From contig NZ_KB907503.1 in the NCBI RefSeq assembly GCF_000382065.1, positions 34,682 to 98,681 on the forward strand: a DNA stretch of 64,000 nucleotides, written 5' to 3'. The position numbers and the translations under genes are program-made. The notes beneath the pieces were generated by a model. It ran no database searches. It was not told where the DNA came from and saw only the letters and a list, made by a program, of their open reading frames with translations. Position 1 is the first letter of the stretch; each line of letters opens with the position of its first letter. Below, in pieces: positions 9,156 through 18,252 of this stretch. The DNA is from Stenotrophomonas hibiscicola ATCC 19867 (GTDB taxonomy: Bacteria > Pseudomonadota > Gammaproteobacteria > Xanthomonadales > Xanthomonadaceae).

Positions 9156-9833
9156 TCAGCCCCTTGCCGCAGCAACGTTCGCGCGCATCTGCGCGATCAC
9201 GTCCTGGTAGCTGGTCCTGGCGTTGAAGATGGCCGAACCGGCAACGAAGGTGTCAGCGCCGGCGGCGGCGATCTCACCGATGTTGTCGGCTTTCACGCCA
9301 CCGTCGATCTCCAGGCGGATGTCCTTGCCGCTGGCATCGATCATCTTGCGCACCACCTTCAGCTTGTCCAGCGCCGAGGGGATGAAGGCCTGGCCGCCGA
9401 AGCCCGGGTTGACCGACATCAGCAGCACCAGGTCCAGGTCATCCAGCACCCAGTCGAGGATGTCCACCGGGGTGGCCGGATTGAGCACGATGCCCGGCTT
9501 GCAGCCCAGCGAGCGGATCAGCTGGATGGTGCGGTGCACGTGGCGGCTCGCCTCCGGATGGAAGCTGATGTAGGTGGCACCGGCCTCGGCGAAGTCCGGG
9601 ATGATGCGGTCCACCGGCTCGACCATCAGGTGCACGTCGATCGGCGCGGTCACGCCGTGCTTGCGCAGCGCCTGGCAGACCATCGGGCCGATGGTCAGGT
9701 TCGGCACGTAGTGGTTGTCCATCACGTCGAAGTGGACCCAGTCCGCGCCGGCGGCGAGGACGTTGTCGACTTCCTCGCCGAGACGGGCGAAGTTGGCAGA
9801 GAGAATGGACGGGGCGATGAGGCAGTTGGACAT
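9156..9833 (-). CDS. rpe: Ribulose-phosphate 3-epimerase
   Basis: Interconverts ribulose 5-phosphate and xylulose 5-phosphate in the pentose phosphate pathway. At 225 aa it has the family's length. The β-barrel signatures are in order: [33 protein letters not shown] (metal His/Asp), [24 protein letters not shown], and [12 protein letters not shown] with the second catalytic Asp. It is followed by the GNAT gene at 3-bp spacing. Confidence 0.97.
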   Translation of the reverse strand: MSNCLIAPSILSANFARLGEEVDNVLAAGADWVHFDVMDNHYVPNLTIGPMVCQALRKHGVTAPIDVHLMVEPVDRIIPDFAEAGATYISFHPEASRHVHRTIQLIRSLGCKPGIVLNPATPVDILDWVLDDLDLVLLMSVNPGFGGQAFIPSALDKLKVVRKMIDASGKDIRLEIDGGVKADNIGEIAAAGADTFVAGSAIFNARTSYQDVIAQMRANVAAARG

Positions 9834-9890
9834 GGCCGGGGCCTTCGGAACGGGGAAAGGATTCTCCCGCCCGCAGGCGGGACTGTCGGA

Positions 9891-10220
9891 TCAGCGCTTG
9901 CGCAGGGTCTTGATGCGGTCGTAGGCGGCATTGATCCGCCGCGACTTCTGCTCGGCCTGCTGCTGCAGCTCGGGGGCGGCGCCGCCAAGCTTGTCGGGGT
10001 GGTACTGCGAGATCAGCTTTCGGTAGGCGCGCTCGATCTCGGCATCGGTGGCCTCGGAGGTCAGCCCCAGCTCCCGGTACGGGTTCTCCTTGTTCAGGCG
10101 GAACCAGTCCGAATCAAAGGCATGGCCGATCAACAGGCCGACTACCGCGCCAAACAGCGGATTGGGCCGGAACAGCAGGGCCCCGGCGATGAAACCGAGC
10201 AGTTTTCCGTACCAGCGCAT
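9891..10220 (-). CDS. Short DjlA-like J-domain membrane protein lacking the TerB domain
   Basis: A 109-aa protein made of a DjlA-type N-terminal membrane anchor (RWYGKLLGFIAGALLF...VVGLLIGHAFD, about residues 2-33) fused directly to a C-terminal J domain with the HPD motif (ISQYHPDKLGG). Full DjlA has a central TerB-like domain of about 130 residues that is absent here. It probably recruits DnaK at the inner membrane. The start at 10220 fits the DjlA N-terminus and has GGGG upstream; an in-frame ATG at 10256 lacks a ribosome binding site. It is 57 bp upstream of rpe. Confidence 0.85.
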   Translation of the reverse strand: MRWYGKLLGFIAGALLFRPNPLFGAVVGLLIGHAFDSDWFRLNKENPYRELGLTSEATDAEIERAYRKLISQYHPDKLGGAAPELQQQAEQKSRRINAAYDRIKTLRKR

Positions 10221-10361
10221 GGCGCCCCAGGGTCGACCGGCGAAATGGATGCTCATTTTACGTCACAGCGGGCCCGGACCGCTTTACACTAGGCCGCCCG
10301 CTGGTCAGCGGGCCCGCCGGGTCCGCTGGGCAGCCGTATCGACAACGCCCCAGGAGTGCCC

Positions 10362-11288
10362 GTGCCAACCACGCTGTTGCAATCCGATCTCCCCGGCCTG
10401 CCCTTGCGCCATCGCGGCAAGGTGCGTGATGTGTTCGATATCCCGCGCGAGCGGCTGCCTGCAGGGACCCCGCCGGGCGACTACCTGCTGATGGTGGCCA
10501 CCGATCGCCTGTCGGCGTTCGACGTGGTCCTGCCCGACCCGATCCCGGGCAAGGGCGAGATGCTCTGCCAGGTCTCCAACTTCTGGTTCGCCAAGACCGC
10601 GCACCTGATGCCCAACCACCTGACCGGCATCGACGTGGCCAGCGTGCTGCCCGAAGGCGTGGACCCCGCCCTGTATGCCAAGCGCGCGGTGGTCACCCGC
10701 AAGCTGAAGCCGGTGCCGGTGGAAGCGATCGCCCGCGGCTACCTGATCGGCAGCGGCTGGAAGGATTACCAGCGCACCGGCAAGGTCAGCGGCATCGATC
10801 TGCCCGACGGCCTGCGCCAGGCCGAGCAGCTGCCCGAGCCGATCTTCACCCCCTCGACCAAGGCCGCCGTCGGCGACCACGACGAGAACATCGATTTCGA
10901 CGCGATGGTGAAGCAGGTCGGTGCGGACCTGGCCGAGCGCGTGCGCGACGCCACCCTGCGCATCTACAAGTTCGCCGCCGATTACGCCCGCGAACGCGGC
11001 ATCCTCCTGGCCGACACCAAGTTCGAGTTCGGTACCGACGCCGATGGCCGCCTGTACATCATGGACGAGATGCTGACGCCGGATTCCTCGCGTTACTGGC
11101 CGGCCGACGAGTACGAAGTGGGCACCAGCCCGCCGAGCTACGACAAGCAGTTCGTGCGCGATTACCTGGAGACGCTGGACTGGGGCAAGACCGCCCCGGG
11201 CCCGAGCATCCCGGCCGAGATCATCGAGCGCACCCGCGCCAAGTACGCCGAGGCGCTGCAGCGCCTGGCCGGGATCAGCGTCGACTGA
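10362..11288 (+). CDS. purC: Phosphoribosylaminoimidazole-succinocarboxamide synthase
   Basis: SAICAR synthetase of de novo purine synthesis, about 308 aa, of the longer bacterial/yeast type. Diagnostic segments are [58 protein letters not shown] and [18 protein letters not shown] at 10352-10356 sits five bases before the GTG at 10362, so this start is preferred over the in-frame GTG at 10356, which overlaps that Shine-Dalgarno. It is a single-gene unit with its own terminator. Confidence 0.96.
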   Translation: MPTTLLQSDLPGLPLRHRGKVRDVFDIPRERLPAGTPPGDYLLMVATDRLSAFDVVLPDPIPGKGEMLCQVSNFWFAKTAHLMPNHLTGIDVASVLPEGVDPALYAKRAVVTRKLKPVPVEAIARGYLIGSGWKDYQRTGKVSGIDLPDGLRQAEQLPEPIFTPSTKAAVGDHDENIDFDAMVKQVGADLAERVRDATLRIYKFAADYARERGILLADTKFEFGTDADGRLYIMDEMLTPDSSRYWPADEYEVGTSPPSYDKQFVRDYLETLDWGKTAPGPSIPAEIIERTRAKYAEALQRLAGISVD

Positions 11289-11296
11289 TCCGCCTG

Positions 11297-11326
11297 CGCC
11301 CCCGGCCCGCCGGGGGCGTTTCATTT
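11297..11326 (+). terminator. Rho-independent terminator of purC
   Basis: Stem CGCCCCCGG/CCGGGGGCG with a four-base loop, followed by the T-rich tail TTTCATTTT, 8 bp after the purC stop. Confidence 0.85.
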
Positions 11327-11331
11327 TGGTG

Positions 11332-11393
11332 GTAGTGCCGGCCGCTGGCCGGCAACCTCGGCGAATCCGCAGCCAGACATGGCCTGGCTCTAC
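11332..11393. repeat. Inverted pair of GTAG REP repeats of two subtypes
   Basis: Plus-strand GTAGTGCCGGCCGCTGGCC palindrome (11332-11354) faces a minus-strand GTAGAGCCAGGCCATGTCTGG palindrome (11371-11393). They lie between the purC terminator and the next gene. Confidence 0.85.
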
Positions 11394-11423
11394 TGTCGGC
11401 CCTGGCGGGAGTATGCTGGCCGC

Positions 11424-11909
11424 ATGCAGACATCCACCGAGCTTGCGCGGCCGATCGACCGCTATTTCGCCAGCTACTCCGACGACCACCGCAATGTGAT
11501 CAACCAGCGCATCCACGTGGTGGCGGTCCCGGCGATCCTGTGGTCGGTGGTGGCCCTGCTGTGGTGCCTGCCGCCGCTGATCACCTGGTTCCAGTACGGC
11601 ATCTGGTCGGCGTTCGCGATGTTCAGCGCCTGGTGCTTCTACAACAAGCTGTCGCGCCCGCTGGGCATCGGCATGCTCATCCAGTTCTTCGTGTTCGGCT
11701 GCCTGTGCCGCCTGCTGGAAGCCGAAATCGGCCTGCAGGCCCTGCGCTGGCTGGCGGTGGGCGTGTTCGTGGTGGCCTGGATCGCGCAGTTCATCGGCCA
11801 CACGTTCGAGGGCCGCAAGCCCAGCTTCCTGACCGACCTGACCTACCTGCTGATCGGCCCGGCCTGGGTGATGGCCAAGTTCTACCGCAAGCTCGACTGG
11901 CGCTACTGA
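11424..11909 (+). CDS. Mpo1-like (DUF962/YGL010w) integral membrane protein
   Basis: 161-aa protein with about four membrane segments (roughly residues 30-50, 52-70, 80-98, 105-122). Conserved features of the Mpo1/DUF962 family are the N-terminal HRNVINQRIHVVAVP and the central FIGHTFEGRKPSFL containing His residues that in yeast Mpo1 bind Fe2+ for α-oxidation of 2-hydroxy fatty acids. A comparable lipid-related dioxygenase role is inferred from the family. The ATG at 11424 is the first within range of the family N-terminus; ribosome binding site GGGAG is somewhat distant. Confidence 0.87.
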   Translation: MQTSTELARPIDRYFASYSDDHRNVINQRIHVVAVPAILWSVVALLWCLPPLITWFQYGIWSAFAMFSAWCFYNKLSRPLGIGMLIQFFVFGCLCRLLEAEIGLQALRWLAVGVFVVAWIAQFIGHTFEGRKPSFLTDLTYLLIGPAWVMAKFYRKLDWRY

Positions 11910-12242
11910 CCTGCCCAGGGCCGACGGCGCACCTCGTTTCCTGAACGGGCAGATCCCGTCACCCGCACTCCACGACGGCCCTGCCAGCCTGCGCCGGTGA
12001 TCCGCTCCCCACTTCCCGCCCGTCGACGGCAGCCCCTGTGCGACAGGGCCTGCGGTCTCCCTGCGTGGGCGTAGGGCGTCCCCCGAGGGCAAGCGAGGAG
12101 AACACGCAGGAACGCGATGTTGCGTCGCAGAAAATATGAATCAGCGGACGTTACATGCAATTGATCGCTGTTCGATGGGTTTCAGCGACATTTCGCAGCC
12201 TGTTATTCTCCCTGACCTGCTCGTGAATCATGGATTCCCTGC
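11910..12242. other. Intergenic region upstream of the Mrp antiporter operon
   Basis: 333 bp with no gene and no GTAG palindrome. The last 120 bp before mrpA are clearly richer in A/T than the surroundings. TTCAGC and TATTCT separated by 17 bases (about 12181-12209) form a plausible σ70 promoter, but it is unproven. No ion-responsive riboswitch fold was recognised. Confidence 0.4.
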
Positions 12243-15071
12243 ATGCTCCCCAGCCTGCCCCTGCTGCTGGCCCTGCCGTTCCTGATGGCAGCGGCTGTTG
12301 CGGCCTTCCCCCGTAGTTCGCGCTCGACTGCTGCCTGGCTGGCGGCGCTGGCGCCGTTGGGCGGGCTGGCCATCCTCGGCTGGCTGACCCCGGCGGTGCT
12401 CGATGGCCAGGTGGTTCGCACCCTGGTGCCCTGGCTGCCACAGATCGGCCTGGACTTCACCCTGCGCCTGGACGGGCTGGCGTGGATGTTCGCCGGGCTG
12501 GTACTGGGCATCGGCGCGCTGGTGGTGCTGTACGCGCGCTACTACCTGAGCCAGCAGGACAACGCGCACCGCTTCTACTGCTACCTGCTGCTGTTCATGG
12601 GCGCCATGCTGGGCATGGTGCTGTCGGGCAACCTGCTGTTGCTGATGATCTTCTGGGAAATGACCAGCATCAGTTCGTTCCTGCTGATCGGCTTCTGGTC
12701 GCACCGCCAGGACGCCCGCGAAGGCGCACGCATGGCGCTGGTGATCACCGGTGGCGGTGGCCTGGCCCTGCTCGGTGGCGTGCTGCTGATCGGCCGCATC
12801 GTCGGCAGCTTCGACCTGGACGTGGTGCTGGCCGCTGGCGAGCAGATCCGCGCCAGCGCGCTGTACCCCTACGCCCTGTTCCTGGTACTGGCCGGCATCT
12901 TCACCAAGAGCGCGCAGTTCCCGTTCCACTTCTGGCTGCCGCACGCGATGGCGGCGCCGACCCCGGTCTCGGCGTACCTGCACTCGGCCACCATGGTAAA
13001 GGCCGGCGTGTTCCTGCTGGCGCGGCTGCATCCGGCACTGGCCGGCAGCGACCTGTTCTTCTACACGGTCAGCGGCATCGGCGCACTGACCCTGCTGATC
13101 GGCGCCTGGAATGCGATCTTCCAGCATGACCTGAAGGGCCTGCTGGCGTACTCGACCATTTCCCACCTGGGCCTGATCACCCTGCTGTTCGGCCTGTCCA
13201 CGCCGATGGCGGTGGTGGCCGGCGTGTTCCACATCCTCAACCACGCCACCTTCAAGGCCTCGCTGTTCATGGCCGCCGGCATCATCGACCACGAAACCGG
13301 CACCCGTGACATGCGCAAGCTCGGAGGCCTGCGCAGGCTGATGCCGTTCACCAGCGCGCTGGCGATCATCGCCTCGCTGGCGATGGCTGGCATCCCCCTG
13401 CTCAATGGCTTCCTGTCCAAGGAAATGCTGTTCGCCGAAGCGATCACGGCCGGCGGCCCGGGCATCATGCGCACGGCGGTGTCGATCGCCGCGTTGCTGG
13501 CTGGCGTATTCGGGGTGGCGTACAGCCTGCGCTTCGTGCACGACACCTTCTTCGGCCCCGGCCCGCAGGACCTGGACCGCGTGCCGCATGAACCGCCGCG
13601 CTGGATGAAGGTGCCGGTGGAACTGCTGGTGGTGATCTGCGTGGCGGTGGGCGTGGCACCGGCACTGACCGTAGCGCCGGTGCTGCACGCCGCTGCGGCC
13701 TCGATCCTCGGCGACGCCATGCCCGAGTACAGCCTGGCGGTATGGCACGGCTTCAACCTGCCGCTGGCGATGAGCGCGATCGGCGTGATCGGCGGCGTGG
13801 CGCTGTACTTCGGCCTGCGCAAGCTGATCAACCTGCACGCCGTGACCAACGTCAGCACTGGCCGCAATGTGTTCCATGCGCAGCTGGACGCGATCTCCGC
13901 GCTGGCCATGCGCCTGACCAACGGCATCGCCAATGGCAGCCTGCAGCGCATGCTGCTGGGCCTGGTGCTGGTGGCCATCACCGTGGCCGCCGCGCCCTAC
14001 ATCGCCAACCCGGCCTCGCCGAACTGGACCGCGCCGCAGCCGATCCCGCTGCTGGGCTGGGCGCTGTGGCTGGTGATGATGGCCTGCGCCGTTGCCACCC
14101 TGCGCATCTACAAGCAGCGCCTGCTGGCAGTGCTGCTGGTCGGCGGCGTCGGCCTGATGGTGGCGCTGACCTTCGTGTTCCTGTCCGCACCCGACCTGGC
14201 CCTGACCCAGCTGCTGGTGGAGATGGTCACCCTGGTGCTGATGCTGCTGGGCATGAACTACCTGCCGGCGCAGTCCGGGCCGGAACGTCCGCGCTGGCGC
14301 AAGCGCCGCGATGCGGTGATCGCGATCATCGCCGGCGCCGGCCTGGGTGCGCTGGCCTATTCGGCGATGACCCTGCCGCCGAACACCATGGCCGGCGAAC
14401 TGCTCGCCCGTGCGTTGCCCGAGGCCTATGGCCAGAACGTGGTCAACGTGATCCTGGTCGACTTCCGCGGCTTCGATACCTTCGGCGAGATCACCGTGTT
14501 CGGCATCGCCGCGCTGGTGGTGCATGCCCTGCTGCGGCGCACGCGGATGGCACCGGAGCAGATCATGCCCGGCCCTCCGATCAAGCTGCCGGTACCAGCC
14601 GACCTGGCCCAGATCATGTTCCCGCTGACCCTGACCGTATCGATCTTCCTGTTCCTGCGCGGCCACAACGCGCCGGGCGGTGGCTTCATCGCCGGCCTGG
14701 TGCTGGCGGTGCCGCTGCTGATCCAGTACGTGATCCAGGGCACCGCGTCGGTGGAGTCGCGCTTCGGCTTCGACTACATCCGCTGCATCGGCATGGGCCT
14801 GCTGATCGCCCTGCTCAGCGGCTGCGCCTCGATGCTGTTCGGCGTGCCGTTCCTGACCAGTGGCCACCTCGACCTGCACCTGCCGCTGATCGGCGACGTG
14901 CCGCTGGCCAGTGCGATCGGTTTCGACATCGGCGTCTACCTGGTGGTGTTCGGCGGCGCCATGCTGATGCTGTCGATGATGGGCACGATCAAGCCGTCGC
15001 GTACCCGCACCGCCCGCAAGGGCGAGATCGACCTGCAACGCCGTTCGGCACGTACCGGGGAGATGCACTGA
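12243..15071 (+). CDS. mrpA: Mrp-type Na+/H+ antiporter subunit A, fused A-B form
   Basis: 942-aa inner-membrane protein of the multisubunit cation/proton antiporter that is related to complex I. The N-terminal two thirds is the NuoL-like proton-conducting domain (SSFLLIGFWSHR, KSAQFPFHFWLPHAM, SAYLHSATMVKAGVFLLAR, FHILNHATFKASLFM). Residues about 600-780 match the MrpA C-terminal DUF4040 region. The last 140 residues (from about 795, FPLTLTVSIFLFLRGHNAPGGG) are a full MrpB/MnhB domain. This fused A-B arrangement is that of the group 2 (six-gene) Mrp operons such as Pha1 of rhizobia. The stop overlaps the mrpC start as TGATG. Confidence 0.95.
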   Translation: MLPSLPLLLALPFLMAAAVAAFPRSSRSTAAWLAALAPLGGLAILGWLTPAVLDGQVVRTLVPWLPQIGLDFTLRLDGLAWMFAGLVLGIGALVVLYARYYLSQQDNAHRFYCYLLLFMGAMLGMVLSGNLLLLMIFWEMTSISSFLLIGFWSHRQDAREGARMALVITGGGGLALLGGVLLIGRIVGSFDLDVVLAAGEQIRASALYPYALFLVLAGIFTKSAQFPFHFWLPHAMAAPTPVSAYLHSATMVKAGVFLLARLHPALAGSDLFFYTVSGIGALTLLIGAWNAIFQHDLKGLLAYSTISHLGLITLLFGLSTPMAVVAGVFHILNHATFKASLFMAAGIIDHETGTRDMRKLGGLRRLMPFTSALAIIASLAMAGIPLLNGFLSKEMLFAEAITAGGPGIMRTAVSIAALLAGVFGVAYSLRFVHDTFFGPGPQDLDRVPHEPPRWMKVPVELLVVICVAVGVAPALTVAPVLHAAAASILGDAMPEYSLAVWHGFNLPLAMSAIGVIGGVALYFGLRKLINLHAVTNVSTGRNVFHAQLDAISALAMRLTNGIANGSLQRMLLGLVLVAITVAAAPYIANPASPNWTAPQPIPLLGWALWLVMMACAVATLRIYKQRLLAVLLVGGVGLMVALTFVFLSAPDLALTQLLVEMVTLVLMLLGMNYLPAQSGPERPRWRKRRDAVIAIIAGAGLGALAYSAMTLPPNTMAGELLARALPEAYGQNVVNVILVDFRGFDTFGEITVFGIAALVVHALLRRTRMAPEQIMPGPPIKLPVPADLAQIMFPLTLTVSIFLFLRGHNAPGGGFIAGLVLAVPLLIQYVIQGTASVESRFGFDYIRCIGMGLLIALLSGCASMLFGVPFLTSGHLDLHLPLIGDVPLASAIGFDIGVYLVVFGGAMLMLSMMGTIKPSRTRTARKGEIDLQRRSARTGEMH

Positions 15072-15463
15072 TGGAACTGGCCCTGGCCACCGCGATCGGC
15101 GTGCTGACCGCCATCGGCATCTACCTGCTGCTGCGTGCGCGCAGCTTCGATGTGATCCTCGGCATGACCTTCCTGTCCTACGCCACCAACCTGCTGATCT
15201 TCGCCGGTGGCCGCGTGGTGCTGGGCAAGGCGCCGGTGCTGCAGGAGGGCGTGGACAGCCACCTCGGCAACTACACCGATCCGCTGCCACAGGCGCTGGT
15301 ACTGACCGCGATCGTGATCGCCTTCGCGATGACCGCAGTCAGCATCGTGCTGGCCATGCGCAGCCGCAGCGACAACCACAGCGACCATGTGGACGCCCAC
15401 GAGCCCGACGATGACCTGCACGATGAGCGCGTGCCGCCGCGCCAGGGCGAGGACCGCGCATGA
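15071..15463 (+). CDS. mrpC: Mrp antiporter subunit C (NuoK-like)
   Basis: 130-aa membrane subunit with three hydrophobic helices (about residues 3-20, 28-48, 75-97), homologous to NuoK. The family motif DPLPQALVLTAIVIAFA is intact. The C-terminus is a charged His/Asp-rich tail (HSDHVDAHEPDDD), longer than in many relatives. Start overlaps the mrpA stop by one base and the stop overlaps the mrpD start by four, so the whole operon is translationally coupled. Confidence 0.95.
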   Translation: MELALATAIGVLTAIGIYLLLRARSFDVILGMTFLSYATNLLIFAGGRVVLGKAPVLQEGVDSHLGNYTDPLPQALVLTAIVIAFAMTAVSIVLAMRSRSDNHSDHVDAHEPDDDLHDERVPPRQGEDRA

Positions 15464-16995
15464 ACCACCTGGTGATCCTGCCGATCCTGATTCCCCTGCT
15501 GGGCGCTGCGCTGTCGCTGTTCGTCGAACACCGTCGCTACGGCCCGAGGGTGCAGCGCGCGGTGGCCTGGACCGCGCTGTCGGCGCTGGCGCTGGCGGTG
15601 GGCCTGCTGTTTGCCAGCACGGCCAGCGGTGACATCAACGTCTACCTGCTGGGCGACTGGCCGTCGCGGCTGGGCATCGCGCTGGTGGCCGACCGGCTGT
15701 CGGCGTGGATGCTGCTGACCACCCTGCTGCTGGCCATTCCCAGCCTGCTGCACGCCTGCTCGGGCTGGGACCGCCGCGCACCGCACTTCCATGCGCTGTT
15801 CCAGTTCCAGCTGGTCGGCCTCAACGGTGCGTTCCTGACCGGCGACATCTTCAACCTGTTCGTGTTCTTCGAGGTGATGCTGATCGCCTCCTACGGCCTG
15901 CTGCTCAGCGGTGGCCGCGGCCTGCGCATGCGCATCGGCCTGCACTACGTGGTGTTCAACGTCACCGCCTCGACCCTGTTCCTGATCGCGCTGGGCCTGC
16001 TGTACGCCACGCTGGGTTCGCTGAACATGGCCGAGCTGTCGCAGCGCATCGCGCAGGTGCCGCCGGCACAGCTGACCCTGGTGAAGGCGACGATGGGCCT
16101 GTTGCTGCTGGTGTTCTGCGCCAAGGCCGCGCTGATGCCGCTGTACCTGTGGCTGCCGGAAGCCTATTCGCGTGCGCCAGCAGCGGTGGCTGCGCTGTTC
16201 GCGATCATGACCAAGGTCGGCCTGTACTCGGTGCTGCGCATCCAGATGCTGTGGTTCGGCGATGACGCAGGCGCGATGGCCGGCTATGGCCGCGACTGGC
16301 TGCTGTGGGCCGGCGTGGCGACGCTGGTGCTCGGTGGCCTGGGTGCACTGGCCGCGACCCGCCTGCGCGTCCTGATCTCGTACCTGGTGATCGTGTCGGC
16401 GGCCACGCTGTTCATCGCCTTCTCGGTGGGCACGCCGCAGGTACTCTCGGCGGGCCTGTACTACCTGCCGCACAGCAGCTTCGTCGCCGCCGCGCTGTTC
16501 CTGATCGCCGACCTGATCCGCCGTCGTCGCGGCGGTGCCAGCGACCGCAAGGAAGTGGTGGCACCGATGCCGGGCAAGGAAACCCCAGCGGTGCTGTTCC
16601 TGATCGGGGCAGTGTCGGTGGCCGGCCTGCCGCCACTGTCCGGCTTCCTGGCCAAGGCCGCGCTGCTGGCCGGCATGCCGGCGCAGTACACCGGGCCGGT
16701 GTGGTCCGCCGTGCTGGTCAGCAGCCTGCTGGTGATCATGGGCCTGACCCGCGGCGGCATCCGCCTGTTCTGGCGCGTGCCGCCGGTCGATCCAGAAGCA
16801 CCGAAGCCGCGCAAGGCTCCCCTGCGCCGGGTAGAACTCTACGCCGCCTGCCTGCTGCTGGCCTACGGCATCGGCATGACCCTGGCCGCGGCACCGTTGA
16901 TGCGCTACACCGACGCCACCGCCGCACAGCTGCTGCACCCCAGCGAGTACGTGCAGCAGCTGCGCGCGACCACGCCGGAGATCCGCCAGCCATGA
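15460..16995 (+). CDS. mrpD: Mrp antiporter subunit D (NuoN/M-like)
   Basis: 511-aa polytopic membrane protein of the proton-translocating NuoL/M/N family. Typical segments are GDIFNLFVFFEVMLIASYGL with the conserved Glu of the fifth helix, KAALMPLYLWLPEAYSRAP, and AGLPPLSGFLAKAALL. It works with MrpA as the second antiporter-like subunit. ATGA overlaps at both ends join it to mrpC and mrpE. Confidence 0.96.
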   Translation: MNHLVILPILIPLLGAALSLFVEHRRYGPRVQRAVAWTALSALALAVGLLFASTASGDINVYLLGDWPSRLGIALVADRLSAWMLLTTLLLAIPSLLHACSGWDRRAPHFHALFQFQLVGLNGAFLTGDIFNLFVFFEVMLIASYGLLLSGGRGLRMRIGLHYVVFNVTASTLFLIALGLLYATLGSLNMAELSQRIAQVPPAQLTLVKATMGLLLLVFCAKAALMPLYLWLPEAYSRAPAAVAALFAIMTKVGLYSVLRIQMLWFGDDAGAMAGYGRDWLLWAGVATLVLGGLGALAATRLRVLISYLVIVSAATLFIAFSVGTPQVLSAGLYYLPHSSFVAAALFLIADLIRRRRGGASDRKEVVAPMPGKETPAVLFLIGAVSVAGLPPLSGFLAKAALLAGMPAQYTGPVWSAVLVSSLLVIMGLTRGGIRLFWRVPPVDPEAPKPRKAPLRRVELYAACLLLAYGIGMTLAAAPLMRYTDATAAQLLHPSEYVQQLRATTPEIRQP

Positions 16996-17498
16996 CCGCC
17001 CAGCGCTCCCTGTTCCGTCGCCTGATCCCCTCGCCGATGCTCAGCATCATGGTGGTGGCGTTCTGGCTGCTGATGTCCGACAGCTTCACCCTCGGCCAGA
17101 TCGTGCTGGGGCTGGTGCTGGGCGTGGTGGTTCCGCTGTTCGCCGCGCGCCTGGACCGCGAGTTCGCGCGCATCGGCACCCTGCGGCCGCTGCCCAGACT
17201 GGTGTGCGTGACCCTGTTGGACATCCTGATGTCCAACATCCGCGTCGCCCTGCAGGTGCTGGGCCCGGAAAAGAACATCCACCCGGGCTTCATCTGGCTG
17301 CCGCTGGACATCGCCAACATCCACGGCATCGCCGCGCTGACCAGCATGATCACCCTGACCCCGGGCACGGTCTCGGCCGCGCTCAGCGACGACCGCAAGT
17401 TCCTGCTGGTGCATGTGCTGCACCTGGAGGATCCACAGGACCTGATCGATACGATCAAGCGCCGTTACGAGGCGCCGTTGATGGAGATCTTCCCATGA
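16992..17498 (+). CDS. mrpE: Mrp antiporter subunit E
   Basis: 168-aa subunit with two to three N-terminal membrane helices and a cytoplasmic C-terminal domain. The conserved SMITLTPGTVSAALSDD and HVLHLEDP segments identify MrpE/MnhE. ATGA overlaps join it to mrpD and mrpF. Confidence 0.94.
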   Translation: MTAQRSLFRRLIPSPMLSIMVVAFWLLMSDSFTLGQIVLGLVLGVVVPLFAARLDREFARIGTLRPLPRLVCVTLLDILMSNIRVALQVLGPEKNIHPGFIWLPLDIANIHGIAALTSMITLTPGTVSAALSDDRKFLLVHVLHLEDPQDLIDTIKRRYEAPLMEIFP

Positions 17499-17779
17499 CC
17501 GGTTTTGAAGTCATCCAGACCACCCTGGTGGTGTGCATGCACGTGGTCGGCCTGGCCATGCTGCTGGCCACCTGGCGCCTGCTGCGCGGGCCGACCGTGC
17601 CCGACCGCATCCTCGCACTGGACACCCTGTCGGTGACCGCGATCGCCGAGCTGATGCTGTTCGGCATGTACCTCAATTCACCGATCTACTTCGAGGCGGC
17701 GTTGATCATCGCCATGCTCGGCTTCGGCAGCACCGTGGTGCTGAGCAAGTTCGTGCTGCGCCGGGACATCGTCGAATGA
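17495..17779 (+). CDS. mrpF: Mrp antiporter subunit F
   Basis: 94-aa protein with three membrane helices; the MrpF signature is LLRGPTVPDRILALDTL, containing the conserved Pro-Asp-Arg. Start and stop overlap mrpE and mrpG by four bases. Confidence 0.94.
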   Translation: MTGFEVIQTTLVVCMHVVGLAMLLATWRLLRGPTVPDRILALDTLSVTAIAELMLFGMYLNSPIYFEAALIIAMLGFGSTVVLSKFVLRRDIVE

Positions 17780-18165
17780 TCACTGCCATCCAGATCGGCC
17801 TGTCGATCCTGCTGCTGTTCGGCTGCTTCTTCATCCTGGTGGGCGCACTGGGCCTGGTGAAGCTGTCGACCTTCTTCAAGCGCCTGCACGCGCCGACCAA
17901 GGCCAGCACGCTGGGCGTGGGCTGCGTGCTGGTGTGCTCGGTCTGCTACCACATCTTCCTCGGCCAGGACCCGCAGCCGCGCGAGCTGCTGATCACCGTG
18001 TTCCTGTTCATCACCGCACCGATCAGCGCGCACATGATGGCCAAGGCCGCGCTGTCGCTGCTGATGGAGACCCGCCCCACCCTGCCGGGCAACGAACGTG
18101 CCGCCGAGGAGCAGCTGCCACCGCCGGAACCGGTGCGGGAAGAAGAAATCACGCAGAACCGGTAG
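17776..18165 (+). CDS. mrpG: Mrp antiporter subunit G
   Basis: 129-aa membrane subunit. The MrpG core is FILVGALGLVKLSTFFKRLHAPTKAS followed by two further hydrophobic segments and TAPISAHMMAKAAL. The tail is Glu/Pro-rich and variable. It ends the mrpA-CDEFG operon, and its TAG stop codon is the TAG of a GTAG repeat (18162). Confidence 0.94.
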   Translation: MITAIQIGLSILLLFGCFFILVGALGLVKLSTFFKRLHAPTKASTLGVGCVLVCSVCYHIFLGQDPQPRELLITVFLFITAPISAHMMAKAALSLLMETRPTLPGNERAAEEQLPPPEPVREEEITQNR

Positions 18166-18252
18166 AACCGGCCGCTGGCCGGCAATGTGACGCCCGGTAG
18201 GTGCCGACCGCTGGTCGGCACGAACAGCAGCCGAGCATGGGCTCGGCTCTAC
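18162..18252. repeat. Cluster of three GTAG REP repeats between convergent genes
   Basis: Plus-strand copies at 18162-18184 (GTAGAACCGGCCGCTGGCC) and 18197-18220 (GTAGGTGCCGACCGCTGG) and a minus-strand copy at 18229-18252 (GTAGAGCCGAGCCCATGC on minus). The first provides the stop codon of mrpG and the last provides the stop codon (18249-18251) of the convergent exchanger gene. Confidence 0.9.

Noticed and set aside
8496..10292. 598-aa plus-strand frame over the GNAT, rpe and J-protein genes
   Set aside because: It is antisense to three well-supported genes and its start lies in the candidate small RNA; composition is typical of a shadow.
12228..16938. Very long antisense open frames (1020 aa at 12228-15290 and 555 aa at 15271-16938, minus strand)
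   Set aside because: They mirror the mrp genes on the other strand, have low-complexity His/Gln/Arg-rich composition and no family resemblance; high GC makes such shadows common.
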